Positions 15,918-25,294 are shown, numbered from the stretch's first letter. The stretch is 64,000 bases of DNA from JAIOSM01 sp964593725 (GCA_964593725.1 CAZQJS010000006.1:24167-88166), one strand, 5' to 3'. Notes: a model not told the origin generated them from the letters alone. A program made the numbers and translations.

Positions 15918-16343
15918 TTATTTTGCCTTTAACACCGCCATTGTTAATCGGGAAAGACAGATAAGCCTGCCATCCTCATTCTCAATTGTAATATCCCACA
16001 CCTGGGTGGAATTTCCCAAATGAACAGGCCGTGCAGTTCCTGTGACCAGACCGGATGAGACACTTTTAATATGATTTGCATTGACTTCAAGTCCGACACT
16101 GTATCGGGTTTCATCAAGGGACATATAGGATGCCCAGCTTCCAAGGGTTTCTGCAAGAACAACCGATGCACCGCCATGTAAAATACCCATGGGCTGCCTG
16201 GTTCTTGCATCAACCGGCATACTTGCCTTAAGATAGTCATCTCCCCTTTCAACATATCTGATCCCAAGGTGTCCCACAATGCAATCTTTGGAAAACAACT
16301 CAGCCTGGGCAAAATCAACGCTCTTTTTCCATATGTTATCCAT
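15918..16343 (-). CDS. PaaI/MenI-type hotdog acyl-CoA thioesterase
   Basis: 141 residues of the hotdog thioesterase superfamily. The diagnostic stretch is MGILHGGASVVLAETLGSWA (HGG with the catalytic Glu in AETLGS), followed by VGLEVNANHIKSVSSG and VTGTARPVHLGNSTQVWDI. The nearest characterised types are E. coli MenI/YdiI and PaaI, which hydrolyse aromatic acyl-CoA thioesters. The pattern is near-complete MenI-like, but no menaquinone gene is nearby, so the substrate is open. Stands alone, 66 bases after the membrane-protein start and 74 bases from the next gene. Confidence 0.88.
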   Translation of the reverse strand: MDNIWKKSVDFAQAELFSKDCIVGHLGIRYVERGDDYLKASMPVDARTRQPMGILHGGASVVLAETLGSWASYMSLDETRYSVGLEVNANHIKSVSSGLVTGTARPVHLGNSTQVWDITIENEDGRLICLSRLTMAVLKAK

Positions 16344-16417
16344 AAAATATTCCTGTTAATTTAAAATTTATTCCATGACAAAAACAGTATTTTGTACACT
16401 TTTTGTAAGGAAAGATA

Positions 16418-17149
16418 TTATTGAAGCCATACAATAAGGCTTTTTTCATAATCAATTGTGTAAACAAAATTTAAAAGAAAATCCTGCCCCAAAAGCCCGT
16501 GAAAATCCTGGGCAGGGCCTTTTTTTTTAAACACCATTATTGCTGGTTCATTATATATTTTAGGACCGACCTTTAAATATTCGATCTTTACTATTCTTGT
16601 CCGGACAATGCCTCCACCTGCAACTCTTGCAGCACTGCGCTTTCCCGCTCCCAGTTCCAGCTGTTCTGCAACATTGCTGCTGACTGCTGTAATGGAAGCA
16701 CCTGTATCAAGGAGCAGTTCCACTGTGATCTCACGGCCGTAATATCCCATGGTGACCGGAACCAATACCCGGTTTTTAAGAATTCTCACCTTTGTTACGG
16801 TTTTTTTAAGGTGCTCTGCCTCCTTTTTCATTCTTTCCTCTTCCTGCAACTCTTTATTAAAACGGTCAAAAACTTCCCGTGTCTGCTGTTCAGACTCTTC
16901 AATATCCCGGGCTTGCTTTGCCTTTAATTTTTTTTTCTCTTCCCTGCTGAGTCCGTCATACTTATCTTTGTGGACTATGATGTTCTCATCTTTAACATCT
17001 GATATAAGAGAAGGATCATCTGTATAACATTTAACTCCGTCTTCATTAATGTATTGATAAAATTTTGGCAGTGAAAAACCTGGTATAAAAAGAATAAGGC
17101 AGGAAGCTATGCTGAAATATTTAGCAAAGCGTATAAATTTTATTTTCAT
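16418..17149 (-). CDS. Retropepsin-like aspartic protease with DUF4124-like N-terminus
   Basis: 243 residues. An N-terminal hydrophobic signal or anchor (FSIASCLILFIPGFSL) is followed by KFYQYINEDGVKCYTDDPSL, a DUF4124-like motif typical of exported proteins. A long charged coiled coil (about residues 65-120) comes next. The C-terminal domain begins VPVTMGYYGREITVELLLDT and continues with the catalytic DTGASITAVS, then GGGIVRTRIVKIEYLKVG and FHGLLGQDFLLNF, which match clan AA single-domain retropepsin-like proteases (gag-asp/TIGR02281 type). Such proteins act as dimers, probably in the periplasm. Target unknown. A promoter is visible 40-70 bases upstream. Confidence 0.82.
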   Translation of the reverse strand: MKIKFIRFAKYFSIASCLILFIPGFSLPKFYQYINEDGVKCYTDDPSLISDVKDENIIVHKDKYDGLSREEKKKLKAKQARDIEESEQQTREVFDRFNKELQEEERMKKEAEHLKKTVTKVRILKNRVLVPVTMGYYGREITVELLLDTGASITAVSSNVAEQLELGAGKRSAARVAGGGIVRTRIVKIEYLKVGPKIYNEPAIMVFKKKGPAQDFHGLLGQDFLLNFVYTIDYEKSLIVWLQ

Positions 17150-17188
17150 TTAATTATCTCAAGGGTAATCATCACACATATTATCTTA

Positions 17189-17218
17189 AGGATATCTGAA
17201 AACCTGTGTATAAGTCAA
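17189..17218 (-). promoter_or_regulatory. Putative promoter of the retropepsin-like gene
   Basis: Minus strand TTGACT (17218-17213), an 18-base spacer, then TATCCT (17194-17189), about 40 bases before the ATG at 17149. Confidence 0.4.
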
Positions 17219-17286
17219 TGATAAAATGATATGCTTACCTGCATGACAACGTCTGGATAATATGAATTAAGTAAGAAAGGTACAAT

Positions 17287-18429
17287 ATGTCAAAGGTTGC
17301 CATTGTAAGATGTGAATCATATGATTATGGAGAAATAAAAAAATCTGTGCACCGGGGTATCAAACTTCTTGGCGGCATATCAAGGTTTGCACATAAAGGG
17401 AATAAAATTTTATTAAAGCCCAACCTGCTCACGGGTGATAGACCTGAAAGATGTGTCACCACACACCCTCTGGTGTTTGAAGCAGTAGCTGAGTTATTAT
17501 TAACAACAGGGGCAAAAGTGAGTTATGGTGATTCGCCTCCTTTGGGCAGCCCCGGGAGAGCTGCCCAAAGGAGCGGGCTTGCTGAAAAGGCAAAAAAACT
17601 CAATATAGAACTTGCAGATTTTAAAACAAAGGTTGATATATTTTATGACAAAGGCATTCAAAACAAGAAATTTACAATTGCCAAAGCAGTGCTTGATAAT
17701 GACATATTGATAAGCCTGCCCAAGCTTAAAACCCATGGCCTTGCAAAATTTACAGGTGCCGTGAAAAATCAGTTCGGCTGTATCCCTGGAGTCCTTAAGG
17801 GTGAGTTCCATGTCAGGCTGCCCAGTGCAGATGACTTTGCAAGAATGCTTGTTGATCTTAATATGTTTATCAATCCAAAACTCTATATTACAGACGGTGT
17901 CCAGGGCATGGAGGGCAACGGACCCCGGGGCGGGACACCTGTGAAGATGAACATGCTTCTGTTCTCAAAAGATCCCATTGCTCTTGATGCAACCATCTGC
18001 CGCCTGATAAACCTGAACCCTGAATACGTGCCCACAATAAAATATGGAAAAGAGGCAGGGGCCGGAACATTTGCAGAAGATGAAATAGAGCTTGTTGGAG
18101 ATCAATTTGATAGCTTTAAAAACAGTGCGTTTGAAATTGACAGACAGCCTTTAAAACCATATAAGCAGGGTTCTGTTCTTCCTTTTATAAACCGGGCAAT
18201 AGTACCAAAACCCTTTATCATGGCTGAAAAATGCATCCAGTGCGGAATCTGTGTAACCATGTGTCCTTTAAAGCCCAAGGCATTGTCCTTTAAGGAGAAT
18301 GATAAATCATGCCCTCCTGTATATAATTACAACGATTGTATCAGATGCTTCTGCTGCCAGGAGATGTGTCCTGAAAGTGCAATTCAGCTTAAGACACCGG
18401 TTTTAAGAAAAATTATAGATCTGTTTTAA
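17287..18429 (+). CDS. DUF362 protein with C-terminal 2x[4Fe-4S] ferredoxin domain
   Basis: 380 residues. Residues 1-290 are the DUF362 fold: ILLKPNLLTGDRPERCVTTH, YGDSPPLGSPG, ISLPKLKTHGLAKFTGAVKN, DGVQGMEGNGPRGG and DPIALDATICRLI. The C-terminus holds two cluster motifs, CIQCGICVTMCPLKP and CIRCFCCQEMCPESAI, which should bind two [4Fe-4S] clusters; the first has CxxCxxCxxxCP. Such proteins are common in anaerobes and probably carry electrons or handle a redox cofactor; the exact reaction is unknown. AAAGG precedes the ATG. It converges with the FAH-family gene, leaving only 6 bases between stops. Confidence 0.88.
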   Translation: MSKVAIVRCESYDYGEIKKSVHRGIKLLGGISRFAHKGNKILLKPNLLTGDRPERCVTTHPLVFEAVAELLLTTGAKVSYGDSPPLGSPGRAAQRSGLAEKAKKLNIELADFKTKVDIFYDKGIQNKKFTIAKAVLDNDILISLPKLKTHGLAKFTGAVKNQFGCIPGVLKGEFHVRLPSADDFARMLVDLNMFINPKLYITDGVQGMEGNGPRGGTPVKMNMLLFSKDPIALDATICRLINLNPEYVPTIKYGKEAGAGTFAEDEIELVGDQFDSFKNSAFEIDRQPLKPYKQGSVLPFINRAIVPKPFIMAEKCIQCGICVTMCPLKPKALSFKENDKSCPPVYNYNDCIRCFCCQEMCPESAIQLKTPVLRKIIDLF

Positions 18430-18435
18430 TATCAC

Positions 18436-19239
18436 TCAACATTGTTCAACTGAATTTGTAAGAATTCCGATTTTTTTTATTTCAGTTTCAACCACGTCCC
18501 CGGGAAGTAAATATACAGGCGGTTTTCGTGTAAAGCCAACCCCACTTGGAGTCCCGGTCAGAATCAGGGTTCCCGGCATCAATGTTGTATCATCACTTAA
18601 AAACTCAATAATCTCCTCCACCGTGAATATCATATCTGATGTCGAGCTTTTCTGTAATACCTGACCATTTACTCTGCATTGTATGTCAAGGTTTCCAGGA
18701 TCAGGGATATCATCCCTGGTAACAAGGCACGGCCCGACAGGACAGAATGTATCAAAGCTTTTACCTTTTATCCATTGTCCGGCCCCGGCATGTTTCTGCC
18801 ACGCCCTGGCAGATATATCATTGGCACAGGTATATCCTGCAACATACTCAAGTGCCTGTTCCTTTTTCACATTTTTTGCACTCTTCCCAATCACAACGGC
18901 AAGTTCTGCCTCATAATCCACCTGGGGAGGATTAATACATGACCTGGGAATAACTATTTTTGAACCGTCATATGTCACTGAAGCCGGGTTTTTCATGAAA
19001 ACTACAGGATGTTCAGGTATCTTAAGTCCTGTCTCCTTTGCATGGAGCCTGTAATTAAGTCCGATGCAGAATATGGCGGAAGGGATTATAAGGGGCATGA
19101 CTGTTTCTATTTTAACCCTTTGCTCTGTGTTGACAAATTGTCCCTTTGAATCTGTTTTAACTATGCATGCTGAACCATCCCTTACATCACAGCCTGAATG
19201 CAGGTTTCCTTCCTTATCTAAAAAACGTATGATTTTCAT
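18436..19239 (-). CDS. Fumarylacetoacetate hydrolase (FAH) family protein
   Basis: 267 residues. Core motifs are CIGLNYRLHAKETG, PVVFMKNPASVTYDG, DYEAELAVVIGK (metal-binding Glu residues), YTCANDISARAWQ (metal Asp), KGKSFDTFCPVGPCLV and TLILTGTPSGVGFTRKPP. These fit the FAHD1 / 2-hydroxyhepta-2,4-diene-1,7-dioate isomerase group, metal-dependent enzymes that hydrolyse, decarboxylate or isomerise 2-keto acids. The substrate is not predictable. It is the third gene of the minus-strand rnd-dapF-FAH run, 26 bases after dapF. Confidence 0.88.
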   Translation of the reverse strand: MKIIRFLDKEGNLHSGCDVRDGSACIVKTDSKGQFVNTEQRVKIETVMPLIIPSAIFCIGLNYRLHAKETGLKIPEHPVVFMKNPASVTYDGSKIVIPRSCINPPQVDYEAELAVVIGKSAKNVKKEQALEYVAGYTCANDISARAWQKHAGAGQWIKGKSFDTFCPVGPCLVTRDDIPDPGNLDIQCRVNGQVLQKSSTSDMIFTVEEIIEFLSDDTTLMPGTLILTGTPSGVGFTRKPPVYLLPGDVVETEIKKIGILTNSVEQC

Positions 19240-19265
19240 AAAATCCCCTGATCAAACCATTTTTA

Positions 19266-20141
19266 TTATATTTTTATCCTGCCTGAAAAGAGAAAAGATG
19301 CATCTCCTTTTTTGTACACATGATTATCATGCCTGTTCCATTCTATTTCAAGGTCACCACCATCAAGATGCACAACAGCTCTGTTTTTACATATTTTATT
19401 CAGGCACGCCGCAACAAGGGCGGCACATGCACCAGTGCCGCATGCCAGGGTCTGCCCTGCCCCCCTCTCCCATACCTTCATTATTAACTCATCATTTTTT
19501 ACAACTTTGATGAATTCAACATTTGTTTTTTCCGGAAAGCGGGCATGGTTTTCAATTGCCATGCCTGTTTTTTTTATATCTTTTGTATCAAGGTTATCCA
19601 CGAACAGTACAGCATGGGGGTTCCCCATGGATAGTGCCGTAATTTCAACGTACTCTGTATTGTCGGTTTCCCCGTCATTTTCACCCAAATAAAGTTTTTC
19701 TTTAACTGCTCTTTTATTATCTGTAATAAATGGAATATTCTCCGGCACAAGTACAGGTTCACCCATATCAACTATTACAGATTCAACTTTGTTTTTTCCA
19801 TCAATAATCATTCTTGGAATTATCAAGCCTGCCTTTGTTTCAATCATAAGTTCTGTCTTAGAAGTCAGGCTGTTCTCATAAAGATATTTTGCAAAACAGC
19901 GCATGCCGTTGCCGCACATTTGTGATTCACTGCCATCACAATTATATATTGTAAACTTAAAATCATATCTCTCTGATTCATTTATGATAATAATACCGTC
20001 GGCTCCAATGCCGAAATGGCGGGGACAAAGCTTTCTGGCAAGAAAAGAAAAATCAGTGTACTGTTCAATACTTCCGGTTCTGTCATCAATAAAAATAAAA
20101 TCATTGCCAAGACCGTGCATTTTTGTAAAATCAATTTCCAT
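19266..20141 (-). CDS. dapF: Diaminopimelate epimerase
   Basis: 291 residues. Converts LL- to meso-diaminopimelate for lysine and peptidoglycan. Start motif FTKMHGLGNDFIFID; the two catalytic cysteines are in SQMCGNGMRCFAKYL and ACGTGACAALVAA, and WERGAGQTLACGTGA is intact. ATG at 20141 is chosen because AAGGAAG lies 6 bases before it; a TTG two codons earlier is a worse start. The insertion around residues 120-160 (KLYLGENDGETDNTEYVE) is a little longer than in many homologues. It follows rnd by 12 bases. Confidence 0.95.
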   Translation of the reverse strand: MEIDFTKMHGLGNDFIFIDDRTGSIEQYTDFSFLARKLCPRHFGIGADGIIIINESERYDFKFTIYNCDGSESQMCGNGMRCFAKYLYENSLTSKTELMIETKAGLIIPRMIIDGKNKVESVIVDMGEPVLVPENIPFITDNKRAVKEKLYLGENDGETDNTEYVEITALSMGNPHAVLFVDNLDTKDIKKTGMAIENHARFPEKTNVEFIKVVKNDELIMKVWERGAGQTLACGTGACAALVAACLNKICKNRAVVHLDGGDLEIEWNRHDNHVYKKGDASFLFSGRIKI

Positions 20142-20153
20142 TATCAACTTCCT

Positions 20154-21290
20154 TTACTGATAATCCTGCAAGACCGAGAATATTTCATCTGAGAGCGCTT
20201 CAACCTGCCATTTCCGTATTGATTGAATATTCTCAAGTTCAGCTTTTGTCAAAGGATTTTTTACAGATATTTTTATAATCATGGCATTATTTAATAAAAA
20301 ACCCGGTTCCATTCCATACTTCTCACTCATTTTCCTCCGCATAATTTTAAGATATTTTATTCTCATGTGTTCAACATTTTTGAGCCTGCGTGCCTTTGAT
20401 GCAGGATACTGCGGCATATCTGATTCATCAAGCTTTAATGCTTTATCAACGGCTTTAATGCACATTTCCCCGTACATGCCTGTCTGTTTTTTAGTCAATA
20501 TTGATGTTTGTTTCAGGTGATTCAATGTTAATGGTTTTTCAAGGGCTATGTTTGTAATCTGATCTGCCCCCAGCACCTTGAACAAAGGCAGGTCTTTTTT
20601 TTCAGCAATTTTCATTCGCATGGCAAGAAGGTGTTCCAGCACGGCAAGGGTTTTTTTATCCATCTTCCCTGCCCCTTTGAACCTTAAGAAATGGTATTGC
20701 CTGTTGTTAAGCTCATACCGGACCTCGGTCTGCCTCTGGAACTCCTCCTCTGCCCAGGCAAGCCGTTTTTTCCTCTTAAGCTCACCTGTCAGAATTTGTG
20801 CAAGGTCAATCAGGTACAATACATCAATGATGCTGTATGCAAGCATCTCCTCGGGAAGAGGCCTTACAGACCAGTCTTTTTTTTGATACTTTTTGTCCTG
20901 ATCCACATTAAAATATTTTTTTAACAGTGCTTTAAGCCCCCTCTCTTTGATACCTAAAAATTTACAGGCTATTTCCGTATCAAAGAGATTATTAACCCTT
21001 ATGCCATATTCTCTGTCAAGGCTTCTTATATCAAAATCAGACCCATGGAAAACTTTTTTAATACTCCTGTTTTCCATGAGGATTTTAAGCCTGGAAAAAT
21101 CCATGATTTTAAAGGGGTCAAGAACACATGAGTTTTTCTTATCTGCCAATTGTATGAGGCATACCCTCTCTTTGAAATGGTGCATTGAATCGGCCTCAAG
21201 GTCAACTGCAATTATTTTTTCTCCCTTAATATCACCATAATATGCAGCAAAACGCCTGTCTGAATCAATATATTTATAGTTATTATGCAT
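20154..21290 (-). CDS. rnd: Ribonuclease D
   Basis: 378 residues; a 3'-5' exoribonuclease that trims tRNA and other RNA ends. DEDD-type exonuclease motifs: IIAVDLEADSMHHF (Exo I, D and E), FHGSDFDIRSLDREYG (Exo II), and MLAYSIIDVLYLIDLAQ (Exo III, Y..xxxD). The C-terminal part includes an HRDC domain (FKGAGKMDKKTLAVLEHLLA...KKDLPLFKVLG). Divergent from thrS with 78 bases between; first gene of the rnd-dapF-FAH run. Confidence 0.92.
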   Translation of the reverse strand: MHNNYKYIDSDRRFAAYYGDIKGEKIIAVDLEADSMHHFKERVCLIQLADKKNSCVLDPFKIMDFSRLKILMENRSIKKVFHGSDFDIRSLDREYGIRVNNLFDTEIACKFLGIKERGLKALLKKYFNVDQDKKYQKKDWSVRPLPEEMLAYSIIDVLYLIDLAQILTGELKRKKRLAWAEEEFQRQTEVRYELNNRQYHFLRFKGAGKMDKKTLAVLEHLLAMRMKIAEKKDLPLFKVLGADQITNIALEKPLTLNHLKQTSILTKKQTGMYGEMCIKAVDKALKLDESDMPQYPASKARRLKNVEHMRIKYLKIMRRKMSEKYGMEPGFLLNNAMIIKISVKNPLTKAELENIQSIRKWQVEALSDEIFSVLQDYQ

Positions 21291-21368
21291 TTTTTTTCTT
21301 GATTGTTTCCTTTACTTACCTTACTATCTGTATTTACTTTATAATTTAAATTATGATGGATACCAGCA

Positions 21369-23282
21369 ATGATTAACATAACACTTGTTGACAACAGTAT
21401 AAAGACCTTTGATGATATTATCACTGGAATGGATGTTGCAAAAAGCATTTCAGAGGGCTTTGCCAGAAACTGTGTGGCCATGGAACTAAATGGTGACCTT
21501 CTTGATCTGAGCCATGAAATCAAAGATGATGCCGCAGTAAATTTTATTACAGCAAAAGATGATAAAGCCCTTGAAATACTACGCCACAGCTCAGCCCATG
21601 TCATGGCTGAAGCAGTGCAGAATCTCTATAAAGATGCTCTTTTAACCATTGGTCCGGTCATTACCGACGGGTTTTATTATGATATAGACATGCCCCCTGT
21701 ATCTGAAGATGATTTTGAAATCATTGAAAACGAGATGAAAAAAATTATTAAGGAGAAAAAACCATTTGAGCGCATTGTTGTATCAAAAAAAGAGGCGCTG
21801 GATATTTTTAAGGATAATGCCTATAAAATAGAGATTATTAATGAGCTTAAAGATGATCAGGAGATTACCCTTTACAGGCAGGGATCATTTACAGATCTGT
21901 GCCGGGGCCCCCACATACCCCACACAGGCATGATCAAAGGATTTAAACTCATGAAGATTTCCGGGGCATACTGGCGGGCAGACCAGGAAAGAGAACAGCT
22001 CCAGAGATTATACGGAACATCTTTTTTTGATAAAAAGGCTTTGAAAAAATACCTTAACCTGATTGAAGAGGCAAAAAAACGGGATCACAGGAAAATAGGG
22101 CTTCAACTTGACCTTTTCAGCTTCCATGAAGAAGCAGCCGGCATGGCATTTTTCCATGCCAGGGGTATGGACCTGTGGAATGAGCTTCTTGCCTACTGGA
22201 GGGATGAGCACAAAACAGCAGGATATGTTGAAACCAAGACTCCCATCATGCTCAACCGCATGCTATGGGAACAGAGCGGTCACTGGGAGAATTACCGTGA
22301 AAATATGTACACTTCCCTTATTGACGATGAAGAGTATGCCATCAAACCCATGAACTGCCCCGGAGGAATGCTGCTCTATAAAACAAAATCCCACTCATAC
22401 AGGGATCTGCCGTTAAAGGCAGGGGAGATCGGCCTTGTCCACAGGCATGAATTAAGCGGTTCATTGTCTGGGTTGTTCAGGGTTCGCGCCTTTCACCAGG
22501 ACGATGCCCATATTTTCATGACCCCTGATCAGATTGAGCAGGAAATATTAAATGTGCTTGAACTCACAGAGAGACTTTACAGCAAATTCGGACTTGGATT
22601 TAATCTTGAACTCTCAACCAGGCCGGAGAAATCAATAGGCAGTGATGAACAGTGGGAAGAGGCAACATCAGGGCTCAAGTCAGCCCTTGAAAAATACGGT
22701 AAAAAATATGTTATCAATGAGGGGGATGGTGCATTTTACGGTCCCAAGATAGATTCCCACATAACAGATGCCCTGGGAAGAACCTGGCAGTGCGGTACAA
22801 TCCAGCTTGACATGTCCCTGCCTGAAAGGTTTGACCTTACATACAAGGACAAAAACAATGAAAAATCAAGACCTGTAATGATCCACAGGACAATATTCGG
22901 CTCCATTGAACGATTCCTTGGAATCCTGGTTGAGCATTTTGCAGGGAAATTTCCTCTATGGCTGGCCCCTGTCCAGGCGATTCTTCTGCCGGTTAATGAC
23001 GAGCTGTTACCCCATGCCCGGATGATACAGCAGCAGTTTTTTAAAAATAAAATAAGATGCGAAATCGATGAAACCAATGAGAGGCTGAAAAAGAAAATCA
23101 GGCTTGCCCAGATGAATTATATCCCTTTAATCATTACGATTGGAGAAAAGGAGAGAGCATCAGAAACACTTGCCGTAAGAACCCTTGATGGCAAAGTGAG
23201 AATGGGTGTGAAAACCGCGGATTTTTTCAGAGAGATCACACAGCATATCCAGACACGAAACCTTGAGAATGATTTTTTATGA
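21369..23282 (+). CDS. thrS: Threonine--tRNA ligase
   Basis: 637 residues, class II. TGS domain (residues 1-60), second additional domain with ILRHSSAHVMAEAV (HxxxH editing motif), catalytic core with zinc ligands in KPMNCPGGMLLYK and VHRHELSGSLSGLFRVRAF, HQDDAHIFMTP, motif 2/3 segments (GDGAFYGPKIDSH, MIHRTIFGSIERFLGILVEH), and the C-terminal anticodon-binding domain. Length is normal. No infC follows, unlike many genomes. No T-box leader is visible in the short 78-base gap from rnd. The last 6 bases overlap the convergent receiver gene. Confidence 0.97.
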   Translation: MINITLVDNSIKTFDDIITGMDVAKSISEGFARNCVAMELNGDLLDLSHEIKDDAAVNFITAKDDKALEILRHSSAHVMAEAVQNLYKDALLTIGPVITDGFYYDIDMPPVSEDDFEIIENEMKKIIKEKKPFERIVVSKKEALDIFKDNAYKIEIINELKDDQEITLYRQGSFTDLCRGPHIPHTGMIKGFKLMKISGAYWRADQEREQLQRLYGTSFFDKKALKKYLNLIEEAKKRDHRKIGLQLDLFSFHEEAAGMAFFHARGMDLWNELLAYWRDEHKTAGYVETKTPIMLNRMLWEQSGHWENYRENMYTSLIDDEEYAIKPMNCPGGMLLYKTKSHSYRDLPLKAGEIGLVHRHELSGSLSGLFRVRAFHQDDAHIFMTPDQIEQEILNVLELTERLYSKFGLGFNLELSTRPEKSIGSDEQWEEATSGLKSALEKYGKKYVINEGDGAFYGPKIDSHITDALGRTWQCGTIQLDMSLPERFDLTYKDKNNEKSRPVMIHRTIFGSIERFLGILVEHFAGKFPLWLAPVQAILLPVNDELLPHARMIQQQFFKNKIRCEIDETNERLKKKIRLAQMNYIPLIITIGEKERASETLAVRTLDGKVRMGVKTADFFREITQHIQTRNLENDFL

Positions 23283-23663
23283 TTTTTCCCATCGGTCAAT
23301 CTTGTCAAAGGCTGCTTTGGATGCATTGAACAGTTCACCAAGGGGCATTGGTTTTTTAAAATAGTCTTCAAACCCTGCCTCTTTACAATCGGCCAGCTCA
23401 AAGTCAGAAGCATACCCTGTAACAGCAATGCAGATTGCTGTGGGGCTCTTCTGCATAATTTTCCTGCATAATTGAATACCACTCATTCCCGGAAGATTAA
23501 GATCAAGAAACATGACGTTTATGGGCTCTGTCTTAAGCAGCTCAAGTGCCTCTTCCCCGCTTTCAGCAGCATACACTTCATACCCCTGGGTCACCAGAGC
23601 TGACTTATATAATGATCGAATTGATTTTTCATCATCAACAACAAGGATTCGTCTTTTTGACAT
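23277..23663 (-). CDS. Single-domain response regulator (CheY-like)
   Basis: 128 residues consisting of one receiver domain: ILVVDDEKSIRSLY (acidic pair), FLDLNLPGMSG (phosphoacceptor Asp), AVTGYASDFEL (Thr) and YFKKPMPLGEL (Lys). No output domain, so it acts as a phosphorelay intermediate or by protein contact. It lies back to back with the Hpt and receiver-phosphatase genes, suggesting a small phosphorelay. Its stop overlaps the end of thrS on the opposite strand. Confidence 0.9.
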   Translation of the reverse strand: MSKRRILVVDDEKSIRSLYKSALVTQGYEVYAAESGEEALELLKTEPINVMFLDLNLPGMSGIQLCRKIMQKSPTAICIAVTGYASDFELADCKEAGFEDYFKKPMPLGELFNASKAAFDKIDRWEKS

Positions 23664-23840
23664 GCAATAACCTCTTATACGAAGGAATAATTTTCAAATA
23701 AGAAGCCATTCTATATATATTCTGAAAAAAATGCAAGGTTTACATATGGAAAAAAAAACAATATAATCAAAATTAAATGGGAAACAGTAAAAAATCACCA
23801 TATTAAATTCATAAATTACAACCTTACCAGGAGAAAACAG

Positions 23841-24161
23841 ATGGACTTTAAAGAGATAGCCTCCAGCCTTGGCCTTGATAAAGACGATTTAATTGAACTT
23901 CTTGAAATATTTTTAACTACCTCATTTGCTGATATTGAAAAAATAGAAACAGGACTTAAGGAAAACAACGCGGAAAAAGTGGCCAGGGCTGCCCACTCCA
24001 TTAAAGGAGCATCTGCAAACCTTGGATTTCATGAAATATCATCAAGATCAAGGGATGTGGAAATGGCCGCCAGGGATGGCAGTCTTGCAGGTATAAACAA
24101 ATATACGGACAATATTCTAAAAGAGCTTAAAAAGGTTGAAAATGGTGCGAAAATGATTTAA
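23841..24161 (+). CDS. Hpt (histidine phosphotransfer) domain protein
   Basis: 106 residues. The Hpt motif AAHSIKGASANLGF contains the phospho-accepting His; the N-terminal segment LDKDDLIELLEIFLTTSFAD and the C-terminal helices complete the four-helix bundle. AGGAG precedes the ATG. It is 11 bases upstream of the receiver-phosphatase gene and probably passes phosphate to that receiver or to the divergent single-domain regulator. The 178 bases to that regulator presumably hold two divergent promoters; no clear boxes seen. Confidence 0.9.
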   Translation: MDFKEIASSLGLDKDDLIELLEIFLTTSFADIEKIETGLKENNAEKVARAAHSIKGASANLGFHEISSRSRDVEMAARDGSLAGINKYTDNILKELKKVENGAKMI

Positions 24162-24172
24162 GAGTATATATT

Positions 24173-25294
24173 ATGGATAAAGCACAGACTTTTACAGTTC
24201 TGGCAGTTGATGATAATTTGTTTAATCTGAAACTAATTGAAAAATCCCTTGGAAAAGAAGGTTACAGGGTAATATCAGCCCTTGACGGTCCTGAAGCCAG
24301 AAAGCTTGCAGCACAGGAACAACCGGATCTGATTCTCCTTGATATCCAGATGCCTGGGGAAGACGGTTTTGCAGTAATACAACAGCTTAAAGATAATATT
24401 GAAACAAGTACTATCCCTGTTATTTTTTTAACCGGGGTCAGTGAAGTGACATCCAAGCTCCATGGTTTTAAACTGGGGGCTGTGGACTATATTATCAAGC
24501 CTTTTCACCCACTGGAAGTCCTTGCCCGGGTGAGAATACACCTGAGGCTGTCCCTGGCCACAAATTCGCTTATTCTGGACCAGGCACAAAAACTCAGGCA
24601 GGTCACGGAAGCCCAGACATCACTGCTGCCCCTGCCCGGGGATTTTCCCGAGGCTAATTTCGGTGTCTATTACAGAGCATTGCAGGAGGCAGGAGGGGAT
24701 TTTTACGATATTTTAAAGATTTCCGATAAGATCACAGGTTATTTCCTTGCAGACTTTTCCGGCCATGACATTGAAACAAGCTATATGACTGCATCTGTCA
24801 AGGCGCTTCTGGCACAAAACTGCACTCCCCTCTATTCACCTGCTGAAAGTCTTAAAATGATAAATGATGTTCTTGTGGAGATTCTCCCCAAAGGGAAATA
24901 TCTTACAGCATGTTATATGCACATCAATCGTAAAACAAAAAAAATGACCCTGATCAATGCCGGGCATCCGCCGGTCGTACATATACCATTCAACGGCAGT
25001 ACCTGCCTCATCGAGTCAAAGGGAGATATCCTGGGAATGTTTAAAGATGCACAATTCGGTATTAAGGATATTGATATATCTGAAAAAGATAAATTCATAA
25101 TCTTTTCAGATGGCCTGGTTGAGTCGGCTCTGGATAAAACCACCTGGGTATCAGGGGCCAAAGGTCTGCTTTCTGAATTTGAAAAGATGCGGGACATTGC
25201 ATGTGAAGATATCCCGGGAAAACTCATAGAGCGTATTTTCCCTGAAAATACAGCCATGGAGGATGATATTTCAATTCTTTGTGTTGAAATCTGA
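24173..25294 (+). CDS. Response regulator with PP2C-type (SpoIIE/RsbU) serine phosphatase output
   Basis: 373 residues. Receiver domain (1-125): VLAVDDNLFNLKLIEKSL, LILLDIQMPGEDGFAV (phospho-Asp), PVIFLTGVSEV, VDYIIKPFHPLEVLARV. A linking coiled coil (ILDQAQKLRQVTEAQ) leads to a SpoIIE-type PPM phosphatase: YYRALQEAGGDFYDI, YFLADFSGHDIETSYM, INAGHPPVVHI, FIIFSDGLVES and MEDDISILCVE, with metal-binding Asp residues. It probably dephosphorylates an anti-sigma-factor antagonist or similar partner; none is encoded nearby. Cotranscribed with hpt. Confidence 0.92.
   Translation: MDKAQTFTVLAVDDNLFNLKLIEKSLGKEGYRVISALDGPEARKLAAQEQPDLILLDIQMPGEDGFAVIQQLKDNIETSTIPVIFLTGVSEVTSKLHGFKLGAVDYIIKPFHPLEVLARVRIHLRLSLATNSLILDQAQKLRQVTEAQTSLLPLPGDFPEANFGVYYRALQEAGGDFYDILKISDKITGYFLADFSGHDIETSYMTASVKALLAQNCTPLYSPAESLKMINDVLVEILPKGKYLTACYMHINRKTKKMTLINAGHPPVVHIPFNGSTCLIESKGDILGMFKDAQFGIKDIDISEKDKFIIFSDGLVESALDKTTWVSGAKGLLSEFEKMRDIACEDIPGKLIERIFPENTAMEDDISILCVEI

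Noticed and set aside
17500..17811. Minus-strand frame of 103 residues inside the DUF362 gene
   Set aside because: Antisense to conserved DUF362 motifs; Cys/Phe-rich shadow composition.
21291..21368. Possible T-box leader for thrS
   Set aside because: The gap is 78 bases and shows no T-box sequence or terminator.
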